DNA of 64,000 nt from contig JACJWZ010000001.1 of the NCBI GenBank assembly GCA_020636895.1, positions 1,041,001 to 1,105,000 on the forward strand, written 5' to 3'. The stretch comes from Thermoleophilales bacterium (GTDB taxonomy: Bacteria; Actinomycetota; Thermoleophilia; Solirubrobacterales; 70-9). A program made the translations under genes and the position numbers. A model generated the notes under the pieces. It ran no database searches. It was not told where the DNA came from and worked only from the letters and a program-made list of their open reading frames with translations. Positions 1-8,415 of the stretch are shown piece by piece. Each line of letters opens with the position of its first letter. Position 1 is the first letter of the stretch.

Positions 1-144
1 GTGATCGGGCACGCGATGGCCAACGATTCGCCTCTGTTCAAGGACCGCGAGGGTTGGCGCAACGACCACGTCGACTGGCGCTCGACCGATGTCCGCCAGT
101 TCCGCAAGCGCGTCGCGAAGCTGATCCGCGCGAGTCGCGGGTAA
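1..144 (+). CDS. C-terminal end of an unidentified protein (partial)
   Basis: An open frame enters from the left edge and stops at TAA 142-144, giving 47 visible residues. The tail is hydrophilic and basic, rich in Arg, Asp and Trp, with a likely amphipathic helix at the end (DVRQFRKRVAKLIRA). Codon third positions are strongly G/C, as in the neighbouring genes, so it reads as real coding sequence. No family is recognisable from this fragment. The K+ channel gene starts 18 nt after the stop on the same strand, but has its own -10 element in the gap, so the two need not be co-transcribed. Confidence 0.55.
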   Translation: MIGHAMANDSPLFKDREGWRNDHVDWRSTDVRQFRKRVAKLIRASRG

Positions 145-150
145 CGCGGT

Positions 151-156
151 TAGCAT
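151..156 (+). promoter_or_regulatory. -10 element (TAGCAT) of the K+ channel gene
   Basis: TAGCAT lies 6 nt before the GTG at 163. A transcript starting the usual 6-7 nt after a -10 box would begin at the start codon, so the mRNA would be leaderless. No convincing -35 is seen, which is common in actinobacterial promoters. Confidence 0.5.
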
Positions 157-162
157 CGCCGC

Positions 163-876
163 GTGGGCAAGGAGCCGCGCAAGTCCCCGCTCGACAGCCC
201 GGGCAGGCTGGCGGAAGCCCTGCATCTGACCGCGCCGCGGCACAGCTTCGCGCTCGTCTTCGCGGCGATCGTCGTCACCGTGATCTACCAGCTGTCTGTG
301 CCCGACACCGAGCTCACGCGCCTGATCGGGGTCGTCCTGCAGGGGTTCGTCGCCTTGGTGGCGCTGCGGGCGGCGGGCGCCCACGTGAGGATGCTGCGCG
401 GATCGATCATCGTCGTTGTGCTGCTCGTCCTCATCGCGACGGCGGGGACGGTGTTCCCCAGCGAGGCGACCCGTATCGCCGTTCGCATAGTCACGCTGTT
501 CCTCATCGCCGTGACGCCGGTCGCCGTCCTCGCGGGCGTGGTCCGAGAGCTCCGCGAGGACAAGCGCGTCACCGTCCAGACCGTGTACTGCGGGCTCTGC
601 ATCTACATGCTGCTCGGCACCGGGTTCGCGGTTCTGTTCGGCGTCATCGAGGACGTCGGCGGCACGCCGTTCTTCGCGGGGAGAGCCGATGGCACGCCCT
701 CGGACTTCCTCTACTTCAGCTTGGCGACGCTGACGACGACCGGATACGGCGACTTCACCGCCGGCACGGAGGTCGGCCGGGCGATGGCTGTCACGGAGGC
801 TCTGATCGGGCAGATGTACCTCGTCACCGTGCTGGCGGTGATCGTCTCCAACGTGCGCCGTCAGAACCCGCTCTGA
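163..876 (+). CDS. two-helix type potassium channel family protein
   Basis: A 237-residue membrane protein with several hydrophobic segments between about residues 25 and 135, then a pore loop with the K+ selectivity-filter signature TTTGYGD at 191-197, followed by a last helix (about 205-232). This is the Ion_trans_2 pore module (inner helix, filter, outer helix); the N-terminal half supplies extra membrane helices. It probably conducts K+ across the cytoplasmic membrane. There is no RCK/TrkA-N regulatory domain after the pore, so gating is unknown. The GTG at 163 is chosen because a -10 hexamer precedes it by 6 nt. The long frame starting at 54 in another reading frame is a shadow of this gene. 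Confidence 0.85.
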   Translation: MGKEPRKSPLDSPGRLAEALHLTAPRHSFALVFAAIVVTVIYQLSVPDTELTRLIGVVLQGFVALVALRAAGAHVRMLRGSIIVVVLLVLIATAGTVFPSEATRIAVRIVTLFLIAVTPVAVLAGVVRELREDKRVTVQTVYCGLCIYMLLGTGFAVLFGVIEDVGGTPFFAGRADGTPSDFLYFSLATLTTTGYGDFTAGTEVGRAMAVTEALIGQMYLVTVLAVIVSNVRRQNPL

Positions 877-912
877 TCCTCGGCGTGTGGGAAGATCGCC
901 GACGGTGACAAC

Positions 913-3165
913 GTGACAGCGGTGAAAGCTTCGACTCACATCGCAACCTGCCCTCTCTGCGAGGCCACCTGCGGCCTCGAGATCTCCCACGCGGACGGTC
1001 GGGTGCTGAAGACGCGCGGCGATCGCAACGACGTCTTCAGCCAGGGCTTCATCTGCCCCAAGGGAGCGAGCATCGGCGAGCTCCACACTGACCCCGACCG
1101 CCTCACCACGCCGCTCGTGCGCCGTGACGGCGAGCTCGTCGAGGCGAGCTGGGAGGAGGCCTTCGCATTCTTCGACGACCGCCTCACGCCGCTTCTCGCC
1201 GAGGGCGACCGCGACGCCGTCGGGATCTACCTCGGCAACCCGAACGCCCACACGCTCGACGGACTCGTCCACCTGCGGGCCATGATCAAGGCGCTGGGGA
1301 CGCGCAACGTCTTCAGCGCCACCAGCGTCGATCAGCTGCCCAAGCAGATCTCATCGGCGCTCATGTTCGGCGCGGGGCTCTCGATCGCGATTCCCGACAT
1401 CGACCACACCGATCACATGCTGATCCTCGGCGCCAATCCGCTGGCGTCCAACGGCTCCCTGATGACGGCGCCCAACTACCGGGGGCGGCTGCGGGCGATC
1501 CAGGATCGCGGCGGCAAGGTCGTGGTCGTCGACCCGCGCCGCAGCCGCACCGCCGAGCTCGCCGACGAGCACCACTTCATCCGCCCCGGACGCGACGCGC
1601 TCCTGCTCGCCGGGATCGTGAACGTACTGCTGGCCGAGGATCTCGCAGCGCCCGGCGAGCTCGTCGCCCACCTCGACGGCTTCGAGGAGCTCGCCCCCGC
1701 CCTCGCCCCGTTCACGCCCGAGGCCGTGTCCGCCTCCTGTGGGATCGCGGACGACGAAATCCGGCGGATGGCGCGCGAGCTCGCTGCCGCCGAGCGCGCG
1801 GTCGTCTATGCCCGTATCGGGACGACGACGCAGGAGTTCGGAACGCTCGCGAGCTGGCTCGTCGACGTGATCAACGCGATCACGGGCAACCTCGACAGCG
1901 AGGGCGGGGCGATGTTCCCGCTCGCCGCAGCCGGCCAGACCAACGCGAACGGGGCGCCCGGTCGCGGCCGCGGCTTCAAGATCGGCCGCTGGAGCTCGCG
2001 CGTGCGGGAGCTCGCCGAGGCGTTCGGGGAGCTGCCGGTGGCCGCGCTCGCGGAGGAGATCGAGACCGAGGGCCCGGGGCGGATCCGGGCGATGTTCACG
2101 GTGGCGGGCAACCCGCTGCTGTCGACGCCGAATTCGGGGCGGCTGCGCGCCGCCTTCGAGTCCCTGGAGCTGATGGTCTCCGTCGACGCCTACGTGAACG
2201 AGACGACCGAGCTCGCCGACGTGATCTTCCCGGCGCCCTCCCCACTCGCGCGACCCCACTACGACCTCGCCTTCTACCAGCTGTCGGTCCGCAACATCGC
2301 GAACTTCACGCCGCCGATGGTCAGCTCCGAGGTCGAGCCCGAGTGGCGTACGTTCCTTCGTCTCGGCGCGATCGCCGCCGGCCAGGGGCCGGACGCGGAC
2401 GTCGACGGCTTCGATGACCTCGTCGCCTTCGAGGTCGCCAGGCGCGAGACCGCTACGCCGGGCTCGCCGGCGGAGGGCATGGACCCGGCCGCAGTGCTCG
2501 CCGCCCTCGGCGAGCGCCGCGGTCCCGAGCGCGTCCTCGACCTGATGCTGCGCTGCGGGCCGTACGGAGCGGGTCTCGGCCCCGACGGCGGGCGCGGCGA
2601 GGAGGGGCTCTGCCTCGATCTGCTGGAGCGGAGCCCGCACGGGATCGACCTCGGGCCGCTGCGCCCGCGGCTCCCGGAGATGCTGCGCACGGCGAGCGGC
2701 AAGGTCGAGCTCGCCCCGCCGGAGCTCCTCGCTGATCTGCCGCGGCTCGAGCGGGCGGCGGCGCGGGACGCCGACGGCATGGTCCTGATCGGCCGCCGCC
2801 ACCTGCGCTCCAACAACTCGTGGATGCACAACCTGCCCCATCTCGTGCGTGGCAAGCCCCGCTGCACGATGCAGGTCAGCCCCTCCGATGCCGCCCGGCT
2901 CGGGCTGAGCGATGGCGGCGAGGCATCGGTGAGCTCGAGGGCGGGCTCGATCCGCGTGCCGGTCGAGGTCACCGACTCGATCATGGACGGGGTCGTCTCG
3001 ATCCCCCACGGCTGGGGCCACGACACCGGTGGGGCCCGCCTCGGAGTCGCCGGCCTGAACGCCGGCGTCAACTCGAACGTGCTCTCGGACGAGACCTTGG
3101 TCGACGAGCTGAGCGGCAACGCCGTGCTCAACGGCGTCCCGGTCGAGGTCGCGCCGGCCGGTTAG
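913..3165 (+). CDS. molybdopterin oxidoreductase (DMSO reductase family)
   Basis: This 750-residue protein has the N-terminal [4Fe-4S] ligands Cys13, Cys16, Cys20 and Cys48 (CPLCEATC...ICPKG), the long molybdopterin-binding core, and a C-terminal molydopterin dinucleotide-binding domain from about residue 620 (GRRHLRSNNSWMHN). These are the domains of bis-MGD enzymes of the formate dehydrogenase/nitrate reductase/DMSO reductase family. No Tat signal is seen, so it is probably cytoplasmic. Substrate and partner subunits cannot be named: no iron-sulfur or membrane subunit gene lies next to it. The GTG start at 913 follows the channel gene by 36 nt. The 556-residue minus-strand frame inside it is a GC-rich shadow. 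Confidence 0.88.
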   Translation: MTAVKASTHIATCPLCEATCGLEISHADGRVLKTRGDRNDVFSQGFICPKGASIGELHTDPDRLTTPLVRRDGELVEASWEEAFAFFDDRLTPLLAEGDRDAVGIYLGNPNAHTLDGLVHLRAMIKALGTRNVFSATSVDQLPKQISSALMFGAGLSIAIPDIDHTDHMLILGANPLASNGSLMTAPNYRGRLRAIQDRGGKVVVVDPRRSRTAELADEHHFIRPGRDALLLAGIVNVLLAEDLAAPGELVAHLDGFEELAPALAPFTPEAVSASCGIADDEIRRMARELAAAERAVVYARIGTTTQEFGTLASWLVDVINAITGNLDSEGGAMFPLAAAGQTNANGAPGRGRGFKIGRWSSRVRELAEAFGELPVAALAEEIETEGPGRIRAMFTVAGNPLLSTPNSGRLRAAFESLELMVSVDAYVNETTELADVIFPAPSPLARPHYDLAFYQLSVRNIANFTPPMVSSEVEPEWRTFLRLGAIAAGQGPDADVDGFDDLVAFEVARRETATPGSPAEGMDPAAVLAALGERRGPERVLDLMLRCGPYGAGLGPDGGRGEEGLCLDLLERSPHGIDLGPLRPRLPEMLRTASGKVELAPPELLADLPRLERAAARDADGMVLIGRRHLRSNNSWMHNLPHLVRGKPRCTMQVSPSDAARLGLSDGGEASVSSRAGSIRVPVEVTDSIMDGVVSIPHGWGHDTGGARLGVAGLNAGVNSNVLSDETLVDELSGNAVLNGVPVEVAPAG

Positions 3166-3174
3166 ACCGGCCGG
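3154..3174. terminator. hairpin between convergent genes, stop codon in the loop
   Basis: A perfect 9-bp stem, CCGGCCGGT (3154-3162) and ACCGGCCGG (3166-3174), has the TAG stop of the molybdopterin enzyme (3163-3165) as its whole loop. The metalloprotease gene on the other strand stops at 3181, so the stem could serve both directions. There is no T-tract. Confidence 0.55.
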
Positions 3175-3180
3175 GCGCCG

Positions 3181-4623
3181 CTACCCGGCCAGCGAGTACT
3201 TGTAGGTCGTGTTGTCGCCCTTGTAGCGGCGATCGCCGTTCCTGGTGGTGCCCTTGGCCCGGCCGTCGCTGTTGATCACCGCAGCGGTGACTCGGTTGAA
3301 GCGCTCGACCGCGTCGAGGGTGACGGTGCCCTTGCCGCCCTTCGGGAGCTGCTTGATCTCGGTCGTGACGGTCCCGGAGGCGACGGGCCCCTCGCGGCCG
3401 ATCAGCGCGATCGTCGACTCCGTCTTCTTCGAGGTCTTCACCTTCAGGGTCACGGAGCCGCTCTTGGCCTTCACCTTGATCAGCCGGAAGGACGTGTTGT
3501 CGAGCTCGACCTTCTGCGGCTGCGACTTCAGCGTGCCGCGGCGGCGCACATCGGGATAGGCGGCGGCGTCGGGGAAGTACGGGCTCGAGCTCCATTCGGC
3601 GGTCGCCGCGGCGAAGGCGCCGAACTCGGGTCCGAAGGGCTGTCCTCCGTTCCCTGTGGATCCCTTCGTGTAAGCGGCGGTCGCCAAGTGCGGCGGCTTC
3701 ACGCCCGCCGCCGAGGCGGCCCACACGTCGCGGATGGTGGCCTGGCCGTAGTGGCGGGAGAGCCAGTGGTTGAAGACGGCCTCGGAGTAGACCTTGATGC
3801 TCGAGCCGGTCATCGGCGTGTCGCTGCTCTTGGCGAACGCGGGCAGGTAGTTCAGGTAGTCGTTGATGTCCGGATAGACCTGATCCTCCATCCAGGTGGC
3901 CGTGTCCTCGAAGAGCCATATGTCCTGGTAGGAGTCGTAGCCGAACTGGAGGATGTGGTTGAACTCATGGGCGACGGTTACGCGCATCGAGTCCAGGGGC
4001 GAGCTCGGGAAGCCCTTGTAGTCGTTGTCGAGCACGAGGTAGGCGTAGCGGCGCGAGCCCTTCTGCCCTGGATCGGTCGAGGCGTAGCCGTAGAGGTTCC
4101 GGCCCAGGTTCGTGATGTAGACGTCGACCTGGCCGTCCCCGCCGACGCCGTTGCGGGCGCCGAGCTTGCCGTCGGACTTCGCCGTCTGCCAGCCGAGCGC
4201 GCCGTTCTCGACCGCGATCGTCTGCGCGACCGAGTCGCTCACGTCGTCGATGAAGGAGTTCGAGTCCGGGGCGTTCTTCTTGTCCTTGCTCCAATGGATG
4301 CAGAAGCTCGCGTTGCAGATGGGCGAGTCGGTCGCCTCCTTGCCGAAGTAGGCCCGGTCGTTCTTGTCCGTGGGCCGGCTCAGCAGGTCGTTGGCCTCGC
4401 GCCGATCCGCGCCGCTGAGCGCGGGAAGCGCGACCGCGAGGTCACGGAGCGCCCCGGTCGCCTCGCGGCTCGGGGAGCTGCCACCGGAGGAAAGCGGCGT
4501 GGCAAACGCGGCGCGCGCCTCCTGAAGGGCATGGATGGCCTCGGCGTGCGTCGGCGCTGCGGCGGCGGCGGAGGGCATCGCAGCGGCGGCGGCGAGGATG
4601 GCTACGGCAAGGAGACGCTTCAA
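3181..4623 (-). CDS. secreted zinc metalloprotease-like protein (MXAN_6640-like)
   Basis: About 480 residues with a clear signal peptide (MKRLLAV, long Ala-rich core, cut near PSAAAAAP). The zinc-protease motif HEFNH sits at 219-223, followed by an FEDTATWMEDQVYPD stretch that could supply a third ligand; this arrangement resembles putative exported metalloproteases of the MXAN_6640 type. A C-terminal region of about 130 residues looks like a beta-sandwich accessory domain. Start: the open frame reaches GTG 4680, but that would put 19 polar residues before the signal peptide and would overlap a TAGTCT hexamer; TTG 4623 places MKRLL at the N-terminus and is preferred. Substrate unknown. Confidence 0.72.
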   Translation of the reverse strand: MKRLLAVAILAAAAAMPSAAAAAPTHAEAIHALQEARAAFATPLSSGGSSPSREATGALRDLAVALPALSGADRREANDLLSRPTDKNDRAYFGKEATDSPICNASFCIHWSKDKKNAPDSNSFIDDVSDSVAQTIAVENGALGWQTAKSDGKLGARNGVGGDGQVDVYITNLGRNLYGYASTDPGQKGSRRYAYLVLDNDYKGFPSSPLDSMRVTVAHEFNHILQFGYDSYQDIWLFEDTATWMEDQVYPDINDYLNYLPAFAKSSDTPMTGSSIKVYSEAVFNHWLSRHYGQATIRDVWAASAAGVKPPHLATAAYTKGSTGNGGQPFGPEFGAFAAATAEWSSSPYFPDAAAYPDVRRRGTLKSQPQKVELDNTSFRLIKVKAKSGSVTLKVKTSKKTESTIALIGREGPVASGTVTTEIKQLPKGGKGTVTLDAVERFNRVTAAVINSDGRAKGTTRNGDRRYKGDNTTYKYSLAG

Positions 4624-4721
4624 GGTCAGGGGGCTCTTTCTCGGATTGCGGGGGCGCGGCAGACTACCAACCGTAGACACCGAATCCGCCGGATCGGAGC
4701 GGTTTTTCGGCTACGACCCCG

Positions 4722-5135
4722 TCAACCGGCTTGCTCGGGCATCGGGCGGACGGCGATGGTCATCCGGGTCAGCGCCAGCAGCCTGCCCTCGTCGTCGCGC
4801 ATCTCGACGTCCCAGACCCAGCTCGTCCTGCCCCGATGCCTGGCCGTGGCGTGGGCGCGAACCGTGCCCTCCGAGCACGGGCGCAGGAAGCTGGTGTCGT
4901 TGGCCTGGCCGAGGGCCAGGTTCTCGGGACCTACCGCCTCGTAGGTCGCCCGCGAGCACAGGGACTCGGCCAGCGACGCGTAAGCGCCGCCGTGGACGAT
5001 CCCGTAGGGCTGGCGGATCGCGTCGGTGACCGGCAGGGCGGCCTCGGCCTTCCCCTCCCCGTCGAAGCTGTAAGAGCAGAATCCGAGCGTGGCGTCCAGG
5101 GTCGTCGCCGGCTCCGCGGCACCTTCGTCATGCAT
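4722..5135 (-). CDS. PaaI-family hotdog thioesterase
   Basis: A 137-residue single hotdog-fold domain. The family signature is visible around YGIVHGGAYASLAES, where the HGG loop and the following helix form the acyl-CoA site; the second half shows the long strands ending in MTIAVRP. Members hydrolyse acyl-CoA or aryl-CoA thioesters in the cytoplasm; the substrate cannot be told from sequence. The ATG at 5135 is preceded by TAGGCT at a 6-nt distance, implying a leaderless mRNA. It is divergent from the membrane helix-turn-helix gene at 5203 and shares an inverted repeat with it. Confidence 0.85.
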   Translation of the reverse strand: MHDEGAAEPATTLDATLGFCSYSFDGEGKAEAALPVTDAIRQPYGIVHGGAYASLAESLCSRATYEAVGPENLALGQANDTSFLRPCSEGTVRAHATARHRGRTSWVWDVEMRDDEGRLLALTRMTIAVRPMPEQAG

Positions 5136-5139
5136 GCGC

Positions 5140-5193
5140 GAAGCCTACGGGGGGATCGACCGCAGCCGCCATCAGGCCGGTTGCGTAGGCTTC
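5140..5193. promoter_or_regulatory. divergent promoter region with 10-bp inverted repeat
   Basis: GAAGCCTACG (5140-5149) is repeated inverted as CGTAGGCTTC (5184-5193), a perfect 10-bp match. Each copy contains a TAGGCT hexamer reading toward its own gene: 5142-5147 on the minus strand for the thioesterase and 5186-5191 on the plus strand for the gene at 5203. The arms may therefore be paired -10 boxes, or paired operator half-sites over them. Confidence 0.5.
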
Positions 5194-5202
5194 CGGGCCG
5201 GG

Positions 5203-6234
5203 ATGCCGTTGCGAGGAGACCAACGCGCGCTGCTGCAGCTTCTCTGCGAGCGCGGGCAGAGCTACGAGGACATCTCGGGCCTGCTCGGCAAGGAACCGGA
5301 CCAGGTCCGGGAGGATGCCCGTGCCGCCCTCGAGGAGATCGGCGGCTCCGACCCCGACGCCGACGTCGGCCTCACCGACTACCTGCTCGGCCAGGCCGAC
5401 CCGATCGGCCGCGCGGACGCCGCCAGGTTCCTGCAATCCGACGCGGACGCGCTCGAGCTCGCGAAGCGGATCGAGGCGGGCCTGCTGCTGATCGCGCCCG
5501 AGGCGAGCCTGCCGAAGCTTCCCGAGCACCGGGGCAAGCGGGCGCGGGCGGCTCTGCCGGCCGCTGACGAGCCGAGAGAGGCTCCCTCCAAGGATCGGGC
5601 CGACGACGGCGGCGATACCGAGCCGGGTCCGTCCGGCTCGCGCGGACGCCTGCTGATGATCCTCGGCGCGCTCACCGTCCTGCTCATCGTCGTCATCTTG
5701 CTCATGACCGGGAGCTTCTCGAGCGACGATACATCGGGCTCCGGGGGCGATGGCACGACCGCGTCGAGCAACCCCGCCGATCAGACCCGCAACGTCACCA
5801 CGGTAGACCTGAAGCCGACGGGCGGCAGCGGCGTCGCCGGCACCGCGAAGTTCGGGATCGCCAACCAGCAGCAGCTCTACGTCGATGTCGTCCTCAACGG
5901 CCTTCCGAAGCCCGACAACGGCGACGCCTACCTCGTCTGGCTGATGATCGGCAGCAGCGGTGGTTACCCGATCAACAACCCGGTCGAGACGCCGATCACT
6001 CCCGACGAGAACGGCAGCTTCTCCGGCTCCATCGCCGTCCCGAGCGCGATCGCGCTGACGGTCGGCGACCAGGCCACCTCCGTCAAGGTCAGCTCGTCCT
6101 CCGTCAAGGAGGTCGGCAAGGCCGCCAGGAAGGCCGCCGCGCAGCAGGCGCCAATCCTCGGCTTCATCGGCACCGAGCTTGCCTCCGGCGACATCCCGCT
6201 CGTCAACGACAAGCAGTCGCAGGGCAACGGCTGA
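5203..6234 (+). CDS. membrane protein: N-terminal sigma-r4-like HTH, C-terminal RskA-like domain
   Basis: A 343-residue protein. Residues 1-50 look like a sigma-70 region 4 or similar helix-turn-helix (QRALLQLLCERGQSYEDISGLLG). An acidic, disordered linker follows, then a single membrane helix at about 149-170 and an outer domain of about 170 residues rich in Gly/Ser with an RskA-like pattern (DLKPTGG..., YLVWL, ...). RskA proteins are anti-sigma factors; here the inner part resembles the sigma side rather than a zinc-binding anti-sigma domain. No sigma factor gene is next to it. ATG 5203 was chosen because the upstream part of the frame (5089-5202) overlaps the thioesterase start and promoter. 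The role is inferred to be sensing or transcription control. Confidence 0.6.
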   Translation: MPLRGDQRALLQLLCERGQSYEDISGLLGKEPDQVREDARAALEEIGGSDPDADVGLTDYLLGQADPIGRADAARFLQSDADALELAKRIEAGLLLIAPEASLPKLPEHRGKRARAALPAADEPREAPSKDRADDGGDTEPGPSGSRGRLLMILGALTVLLIVVILLMTGSFSSDDTSGSGGDGTTASSNPADQTRNVTTVDLKPTGGSGVAGTAKFGIANQQQLYVDVVLNGLPKPDNGDAYLVWLMIGSSGGYPINNPVETPITPDENGSFSGSIAVPSAIALTVGDQATSVKVSSSSVKEVGKAARKAAAQQAPILGFIGTELASGDIPLVNDKQSQGNG

Positions 6235-6304
6235 GCCGCACCGCCGGCCGCGAAGTCCTCGCGCGTGGCTCCTTTTCCACCGTATGCGTGGTTTTCGGGC
6301 CGGG

Positions 6305-7927
6305 CTAGGGCAGGAGCTTGCCGGGGTTCATGATCCCGGCCGGGTCGAGCCTCTCCTTGGCGGCGGCGATCACCTCGAGCCCCAACTCGCCCACCTCTGC
6401 TCCCATGTAGGGAGCGTGGTCGCGCCCGACCGCGTGGTGGTGGGTGATCGTGCCCCCGGCCGCGACGATGGCCTCGCAAGCTGCGGCCTTGATCTCCTGC
6501 CACTGCTGGATCTCGGCTCCGCTTCGGGCCGCGGTGAGGAAGGTGAAGTAGAGGGAGGCGCCGTCCCTGTAGGCGTGCGAGACGTGGCACATGACCACGC
6601 CCTCGTTCGTCGCCTGCTTGAGCGCCGAGCGGACGGCCTCGTAGAGGCCGGTGATCTCGGCGTAGGAGTGAGCGGTCTCGAGCGTCTCGACGAAGACCCC
6701 GGCGTCGATCAGGGCATCGCGGAGGTGCGGACCCTCGTAGCGCCCACGATCCCACGAGCGCCCCGCAGAGGCGCCGATGGGGACCGCGCCACAGGCCCGC
6801 AGCACGCGCCGGGAGAGCTCGCGGCGGCGGTCAGCGGCCTCGCGCTCCCCCTCCCAGCCGACGATGAGGATGCATCCTTCGGCGCGGCGGCGCAGCTTCA
6901 GGTAGCGCTCCAGGCCTGCGCGCTTGAGGCCGCCGAGGCCGGCCATCGCCATCGAGACCTCGGTCTCCTCGCGGTCGGAGAGACGAATGACGTCGGGGAG
7001 CTCCCCTGACTGCGCCAGCGCCCTGACCGCCCCGATCCCGGACTCGAACCCCTCGGCGAACCACGCCTCGTAGTGGCGGACGGCCGGGACGGCGCGGATC
7101 CGCACCTCGACGTCGGTGATAACGCCGAGGGTGCCCTCCGAGCCGAGGACGAGCTCACGAAGCGCCGGCCCGGCGGCGGTGTGGGGCGTGCGCAGGGTCC
7201 GCATGATCCCGGCCGGAGCAGCCAGCTCAACACCGGTGACGAGGGCGTCGAAGCGGCCGTATCCGCTCGAGGCCTGCCCGGCGGAGCGCGTCGCGGCGTA
7301 ACCGCCGATCGTCGCGTAGCGGTAGGACTGCGGGAAGTGGCCGAGCGTGAAGCCCCGCTCGTTCAGTGCTGCTTCCGCCTCGGGGCCGCGGAGCCCGGGG
7401 CCGAGGCGGGCGAGTTGCGAGACGGGGTCGACGTCGACCCGCCGCAGGTTGGCGAGATCGAGCGCGATCAGCCGTTCGAACGATCCGCGATCGGGAGCGA
7501 CGCCGCCGACGACGCTGGTGCCGCCGCCGAACGGCACGACGGCGATCCCCGCCTCGGCGCAGGCCACGATGGTGGCAGCGACGGCGTCGGTGCTGGGTGG
7601 AGCCACGACGGCGTCGGGAGCGCTCTCGAGCGTGCCTCCACGGAGGGTGATGAGGTCCGGGTAGCCGTTCCCGGCGGCGTGACGGATGCGGTCCTCCGCA
7701 GAGGTGCTGATCGCCCCCTCCCCGCCGGCGGCGGCGATCACCGCGGCTGGTATCTCAGCTCCATCCGGGAGCCGCACCGAGCCGAGCTCGGTCGCCCGCG
7801 CGGGGGTCGTCTCCCCGATCCGCTCCCGCAGCAGCGCCATGGCCCCGGAGCCCAGCTCGGGCTTCAACTCAGCCGGACCCCAGCCGTCGAACGCGGTGTC
7901 GCGGCGCAGCGCGTCCGCCCCGCTCAC
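6305..7927 (-). CDS. FAD-linked oxidase, alkylglycerone-phosphate synthase-like
   Basis: A 540-residue flavoprotein of the FAD_binding_4 / FAD-oxidase C family. The FAD-binding part has VVPFGGGTSVVGG and the SSGYGRFDALVTGVELAAP region; the C-terminal part has MCHVSHAYRDGASLYFTF and the ending THHHAVGRDHAPYMGAE...DPAGIMNPGKLLP, which is typical of AGPS and relatives. AGPS exchanges the acyl of acyl-DHAP for a fatty alcohol in ether-lipid synthesis; bacterial homologues may instead oxidise 2-hydroxy acids, so the exact reaction is open. Its start overlaps the end of the SRPBCC gene by 4 nt, and it is the last gene of the minus-strand run that begins upstream of proS. Confidence 0.8.
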   Translation of the reverse strand: MSGADALRRDTAFDGWGPAELKPELGSGAMALLRERIGETTPARATELGSVRLPDGAEIPAAVIAAAGGEGAISTSAEDRIRHAAGNGYPDLITLRGGTLESAPDAVVAPPSTDAVAATIVACAEAGIAVVPFGGGTSVVGGVAPDRGSFERLIALDLANLRRVDVDPVSQLARLGPGLRGPEAEAALNERGFTLGHFPQSYRYATIGGYAATRSAGQASSGYGRFDALVTGVELAAPAGIMRTLRTPHTAAGPALRELVLGSEGTLGVITDVEVRIRAVPAVRHYEAWFAEGFESGIGAVRALAQSGELPDVIRLSDREETEVSMAMAGLGGLKRAGLERYLKLRRRAEGCILIVGWEGEREAADRRRELSRRVLRACGAVPIGASAGRSWDRGRYEGPHLRDALIDAGVFVETLETAHSYAEITGLYEAVRSALKQATNEGVVMCHVSHAYRDGASLYFTFLTAARSGAEIQQWQEIKAAACEAIVAAGGTITHHHAVGRDHAPYMGAEVGELGLEVIAAAKERLDPAGIMNPGKLLP

Positions 7928-8397
7928 GAGCCCGCCCCAGGAGGTTCAGCGAGGGCGTCGTCGATCCCCTCGAGTGCGCCCGCGAGGGTGCGGCCCGTGG
8001 CGCGGTGCATGAGCGGCGCCCCGAGCCGGGAGAGGCCACGCATGCGACGGCGGCCCTCGGCGGTCACGAGCGTCCTCTCCCCCTCTCCGTCGAGCCGCAG
8101 CTCGAGCTCGGCGCTGTGCATGAAGCCCTCGAAGGGCGTCCCCTCGATCTCCTGCTCCCAGATCAGGAGCTCACCTGAGCGTGAGGCCGTGCAACGGTAG
8201 TCCGCGCGCACCGCCTTGCCACCCTTCGTCTCGAAGACCTGGGTGAAGCGGCTTCGCTCCGCCCCCGCCTTGCCGCGGACGTCCTCGACGCGCACCGTCC
8301 TCGGCCACCAGCGCGGCAGGTTGTGCGGGTCGGCGACGAGGTCCCAGACCCGCCTCGGGGGAGCCGAGATGGACTTGCTGCGTGCAACCTTTGGCAT
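7924..8397 (-). CDS. SRPBCC (START/Bet v1-like) family protein
   Basis: 157 residues with the N-terminal pattern of polyketide cyclase/SRPBCC proteins (ISAPPRRVWDLVADPHNLPRWWP) and the helix-grip C-terminal helix (about 120-150). These domains bind hydrophobic ligands in a deep cavity; no catalytic residues can be named. It sits 18 nt after the MerR gene and overlaps the AGPS-like gene by 4 nt, so the three are probably translated from one mRNA. A role in lipid handling together with the AGPS-like enzyme is possible but is only context. Confidence 0.78.
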   Translation of the reverse strand: MPKVARSKSISAPPRRVWDLVADPHNLPRWWPRTVRVEDVRGKAGAERSRFTQVFETKGGKAVRADYRCTASRSGELLIWEQEIEGTPFEGFMHSAELELRLDGEGERTLVTAEGRRRMRGLSRLGAPLMHRATGRTLAGALEGIDDALAEPPGAGS

Positions 8398-8415
8398 CGG
8401 TGGTGGGCCGCGGGC

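Noticed and set aside
913..3165. Formate dehydrogenase call for the molybdopterin enzyme
   Set aside because: The family is clear, but no selenocysteine/cysteine ligand motif or partner subunit supports a formate-specific enzyme.
6235..6304. Terminator between the convergent genes ending at 6234 and 6305
   Set aside because: The best dyad is only CCAC/GTGG with flanking T-runs that do not pair; too weak to call.
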